This document shows positions 61,608 to 64,000 of a DNA stretch of 64,000 nucleotides, one piece after another (positions within the stretch are counted from its first letter, which is position 1; each line of letters opens with the position of its first letter). This DNA comes from Orenia metallireducens. Lineage in GTDB: Bacteria; Bacillota; Halanaerobiia; Halobacteroidales; Halobacteroidaceae. Where the stretch lies: the NCBI RefSeq assembly GCF_001693735.1, contig NZ_LWDV01000009.1, positions 1 through 64,000 of the forward strand, written 5' to 3'. Below the pieces are notes generated by a model. The model was given only the letters and a program-made list of their open reading frames with translations, searched no databases and was not told the origin of the DNA. A program made the translations under genes and the position numbers.

Positions 61608-61727
61608 TAATAACAGGTAACTAGTAACAAGTGACGGGGAAACAGATAAAAGATGAAGAGAGGTAATAATAACTGATTACTCGTCACTTTCGTTACTTTG
61701 TTACTTAATTAGAAAGGAGAGAAGATA
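61608..61727. repeat. Inverted repeat between the two giant genes
   Basis: AGTAACAAGTGACG (61623-61636) is matched by CGTCACTTTCGTTACT (61682-61697), 14 pairs with a 2-base bulge and a 45-base loop. Direct partial copies of GTAACTAGTAACAAGT and TTACTTTGTTACTT flank it. It looks like a dispersed palindromic repeat; there is no clear U-tract. Confidence 0.6.
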
Positions 61728-64000
61728 ATGTTTAGAAAATTCAATGCTTGTTTAATAGTGGTAATGGTTTTATTAGTAGCATTGACTCTTCCAATAGAGG
61801 CTAATGATAATAGTTTATATATAGGAGTAAATAAGGTTTTATCAGGTAATAGTACTGACATATTATATCCAACAGGTTATTTGATAGATAATGATTGGAC
61901 AACTAGTTGGAAGTTTAAATCTGATGCTCAAGAGGGCTGGGCTGAGTTGGAGCTAGAAAAGAGAGCTTTAATTCAGGGCCTAGAGCTATCAGGTACTTTA
62001 GCTATGAATACAGAACTGAGAGTAGAGTATAAAAGAGGAGATAATTGGATTCCTTTTCTAGCTCCTTCAATCGATAGATTGGCAGGAGAGAAGTTCATTG
62101 ACCTATCCTATGATGAGATTGTAACAGACAGAATCCGTTTAAGAGTCAAAGGGTTAGGATTAAGTAATAGTGAGTTAACAGAGATTAAGATTTTAGGAGA
62201 AAGGGTAGACGGTATTTATCATGTTATTGAAGTAGAATCGATTACTGCTTCTGAGAATACTGATTATACTTATCCAGCTAAATTTTTAGTTGATGGGAAT
62301 ACATATACAATGTGGAGGAGTAAGGTAGTTTCCACTGACTGGAGAGATCAGAAGTTTGATGAGATATTAGAGAGTGAACAAGGTGCAGAAATTTTTAGTA
62401 ATGGTAACAGTAATAATCAAGATCAAGCTCAAGTTCTATTTGAGTTAGGCAGAATTTATCAATTAGATCAGCTTAAAATTTACTTTAATAAGCAGGCTAA
62501 AGGAAATCTGAAAATAGAGGTAAATAATGAAGGAAACTGGAAAGAGCTAGCCACAATTAATGCCGATAGTCAAGAAGGCTGGTATCCTTTTGAGTTAGCA
62601 GAAGAGGTTAGTACAGATCAGATAAGGTTTGTAGTAATAGGGTCTGGAGGAGGACTTGGCGGTATAGGAGAGGTTCAATTCTGGGGTAAGGGAGACTATA
62701 AAGGTTCTAGTAAGAAATTAATTGGAATTCAAGAAGGGACTTCATTAAATGAATCAATTAATCGCCACTTTACTCTAACAAGTGAAGAGATAAATGATTA
62801 TTATTTAGAGTTAGCTATTAAAGAAGAGAGTAATGATTTATTAACAATAGAGCTAAATGGGAGAGAATTTAAGATAGAGCCTACGTTTACTTTAAGAGGA
62901 TATACTATCTATCGCCAGAAGATAAAGAAAGATTATCTATGGACAGGTAGTAATTTTCTAAAAGTAGGAGCAACTGAAGGATTGACCCTGGTCAATGCTA
63001 GCTTGAGAAACACTGAGAATAAGAGTAGACAGATCCATTCAATCGATCAATTAGATGATGGTATCTTATTTAATGGGGTCAATAATCAAGAGGAATTGGA
63101 ATTAAGCTTGATTTCTGAAGGGTATAGGCTACCAGAGTTTCCTAACATCCCTGAATTTCCTACAGGATTAGAGAATAAGGGGACTGTACAAATTAATGAT
63201 TGGACCAATCCTACTGTAATAGCTGATGATGGCTATTATGAAAGCTTAAGTGTAATTAGTTCATTAATTATCGATACTAGCAATGGAGATCGGATACTTA
63301 GAGTTAAGAGTTTAACCTTTGGCTCTAATGGTAATATTAGTATCGAAGGTGATGGTCAGGTCTATCTCTATGTAGAGAATGATTTGGAGATAGGCAGTGG
63401 TAGTCGGATTAATGGAATTGGTAGAGATAATAGCTTAGTAATTTATCATAGTGGAGCTAGAGTTAGCTTCCAAGGTGGTATAGGAGGTAATGATAAGTAT
63501 AAGTTTGCTGGAACTCTTTACACTCAAGCAGATCAGGTTAATATTACCGGTGGAGCTGCTGTACAGGGAGCTATCTATATCGAAGAAGGTGACCTTACAA
63601 TCACAGGTGGAGCCACTGTAGCAGGCGGAAGCTTTTATACTAAATCAGGAACAATTAATATAACTGGTGGAGCAAAGGTAGAAGGTTCACTGCTAAGTGG
63701 AGGAGAGGAGATTGTCATCACTGGAGGCAGCACTATGGCTGGAGCTGAAGGAGGAATCTATGCTCCTAATGCCTGGATTGACCTTGATGGAGGTGCTTTG
63801 ATAGAAGGCAAAATTATAGCTACTTCTGATAAGGTTAGGATTGGAAATATTAATCATAGAGAATCCTATTATAGTATTCCTCAAATAGACTTTTCAAAAG
63901 AGAAGAGATTAGTAGAGGAAGTAGAGATTTATGCTAATGAGGATAATCCTTATTTTAAGTTATATGCTTGGATAGATGGTAGTTGGGTTGAACTCTATGA
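61728..64000 (+). CDS. Secreted protein with discoidin-like domains and ITGGA beta-solenoid repeats (partial, runs off right edge)
   Basis: The frame is open from ATG 61728 to the window end, 757 codons without a stop. A signal peptide (about 1-25, ending I-E-A) is followed by two discoidin/F5-8C-like modules (about 33-160 and 170-325; first has D-N-D-W-T-T-S-W, second has D-G-N-T-Y-T-M-W). A linker and a C-terminal region with a roughly 17-20-residue repeat N-I-T-G-G-A-x-V-x-G come after (about 590-690), resembling bactofilin/DUF7305-type polymer-forming solenoids. AGAAAGGAG precedes the ATG. It is probably a carbohydrate-binding surface or matrix protein, expressed with or beside the giant protein. 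The C-terminus is unseen. Confidence 0.82.
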   Translation, partial: MFRKFNACLIVVMVLLVALTLPIEANDNSLYIGVNKVLSGNSTDILYPTGYLIDNDWTTSWKFKSDAQEGWAELELEKRALIQGLELSGTLAMNTELRVEYKRGDNWIPFLAPSIDRLAGEKFIDLSYDEIVTDRIRLRVKGLGLSNSELTEIKILGERVDGIYHVIEVESITASENTDYTYPAKFLVDGNTYTMWRSKVVSTDWRDQKFDEILESEQGAEIFSNGNSNNQDQAQVLFELGRIYQLDQLKIYFNKQAKGNLKIEVNNEGNWKELATINADSQEGWYPFELAEEVSTDQIRFVVIGSGGGLGGIGEVQFWGKGDYKGSSKKLIGIQEGTSLNESINRHFTLTSEEINDYYLELAIKEESNDLLTIELNGREFKIEPTFTLRGYTIYRQKIKKDYLWTGSNFLKVGATEGLTLVNASLRNTENKSRQIHSIDQLDDGILFNGVNNQEELELSLISEGYRLPEFPNIPEFPTGLENKGTVQINDWTNPTVIADDGYYESLSVISSLIIDTSNGDRILRVKSLTFGSNGNISIEGDGQVYLYVENDLEIGSGSRINGIGRDNSLVIYHSGARVSFQGGIGGNDKYKFAGTLYTQADQVNITGGAAVQGAIYIEEGDLTITGGATVAGGSFYTKSGTINITGGAKVEGSLLSGGEEIVITGGSTMAGAEGGIYAPNAWIDLDGGALIEGKIIATSDKVRIGNINHRESYYSIPQIDFSKEKRLVEEVEIYANEDNPYFKLYAWIDGSWVELY

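Overview
The window is AT-rich and gene-dense, with Firmicutes-type signals (strong AGGAGG ribosome binding sites, many TTG/GTG starts, U-tract terminators). It also encodes diderm features: a secretin, a type II secretion-like apparatus and an outer-membrane beta-barrel with a terminal Phe. Low GC, Firmicutes gene order (rpmB, Asp23, DAK2/FakA, DegV, recG, rsmD, coaD) and an outer membrane together suggest a diderm Firmicute, most likely a member of Halanaerobiales (Halobacteroidaceae/Orenia-like). This is inferred from gene content only; no rRNA is present.

Region 1 (1-15.1 kb) is mostly housekeeping: a small DUF4258-like protein, a TrpP-type tryptophan transporter, a Cys-motif hypothetical, a UvrD-family helicase, nucleoside diphosphate kinase, NAD-malic enzyme, L28 (minus strand), a DUF1858 redox protein, Asp23, FakA-like and DegV/FakB-like fatty acid kinase proteins, RecG with a long N-terminal extension, RsmD, CoaD, and a minus-strand membrane-anchored TPR protein.

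Region 2 (15.5-43.1 kb) is a beta-glucan (probably laminarin, beta-1,3/1,6-glucan) utilisation locus. It contains a HutC-type GntR regulator, an orphan PTS EIIC, a lipoprotein/permease/permease ABC importer without its ATPase, a GH1, a GH94 phosphorylase, a cupin, and a second very large phosphorylase (GH161/GH94-like). These are followed by an outer-membrane beta-barrel, an intracellular GH30, a GH16 lipoprotein laminarinase with carbohydrate-binding modules, a chemoreceptor, a GH3 lipoprotein, an intracellular GH5, and a broken ROK-kinase remnant. Five copies of a GGTATA(C/G)ACC operator lie upstream of the regulator, the ABC operon and the porin operon, tying these transcription units into one predicted regulon. 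The model is: surface GH16 cuts the glucan, the barrel and ABC system import oligosaccharides, and two phosphorylases plus GH1, GH5 and GH30 degrade them in the cytoplasm with ATP-saving phosphorolysis.

Region 3 (43.4-53.2 kb) is a type II secretion-like operon: GspK, a GspC-like protein, GspE, GspF, three pseudopilins (H/I/J-like), then a multi-hairpin repeat element, then GspL/PilM-like, GspM/PilO-like and a GspD secretin with three tandem N-terminal STN/N0-like repeats. No GspG major pseudopilin or prepilin peptidase is in the window.

Region 4 (53.2-64 kb) starts with a cyclic-di-GMP-I (GEMM) riboswitch and terminator, in front of a 2678-residue secreted protein with a Gly-rich segment, about twenty Fn3/Ig-like modules, a PKD domain and a C-terminal beta-helix. 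A second secreted protein with discoidin-like and ITGGA-repeat beta-solenoid regions runs off the right edge. Secretin-based export next to c-di-GMP-controlled giant surface/matrix proteins in a diderm Firmicute is the most interesting system here.
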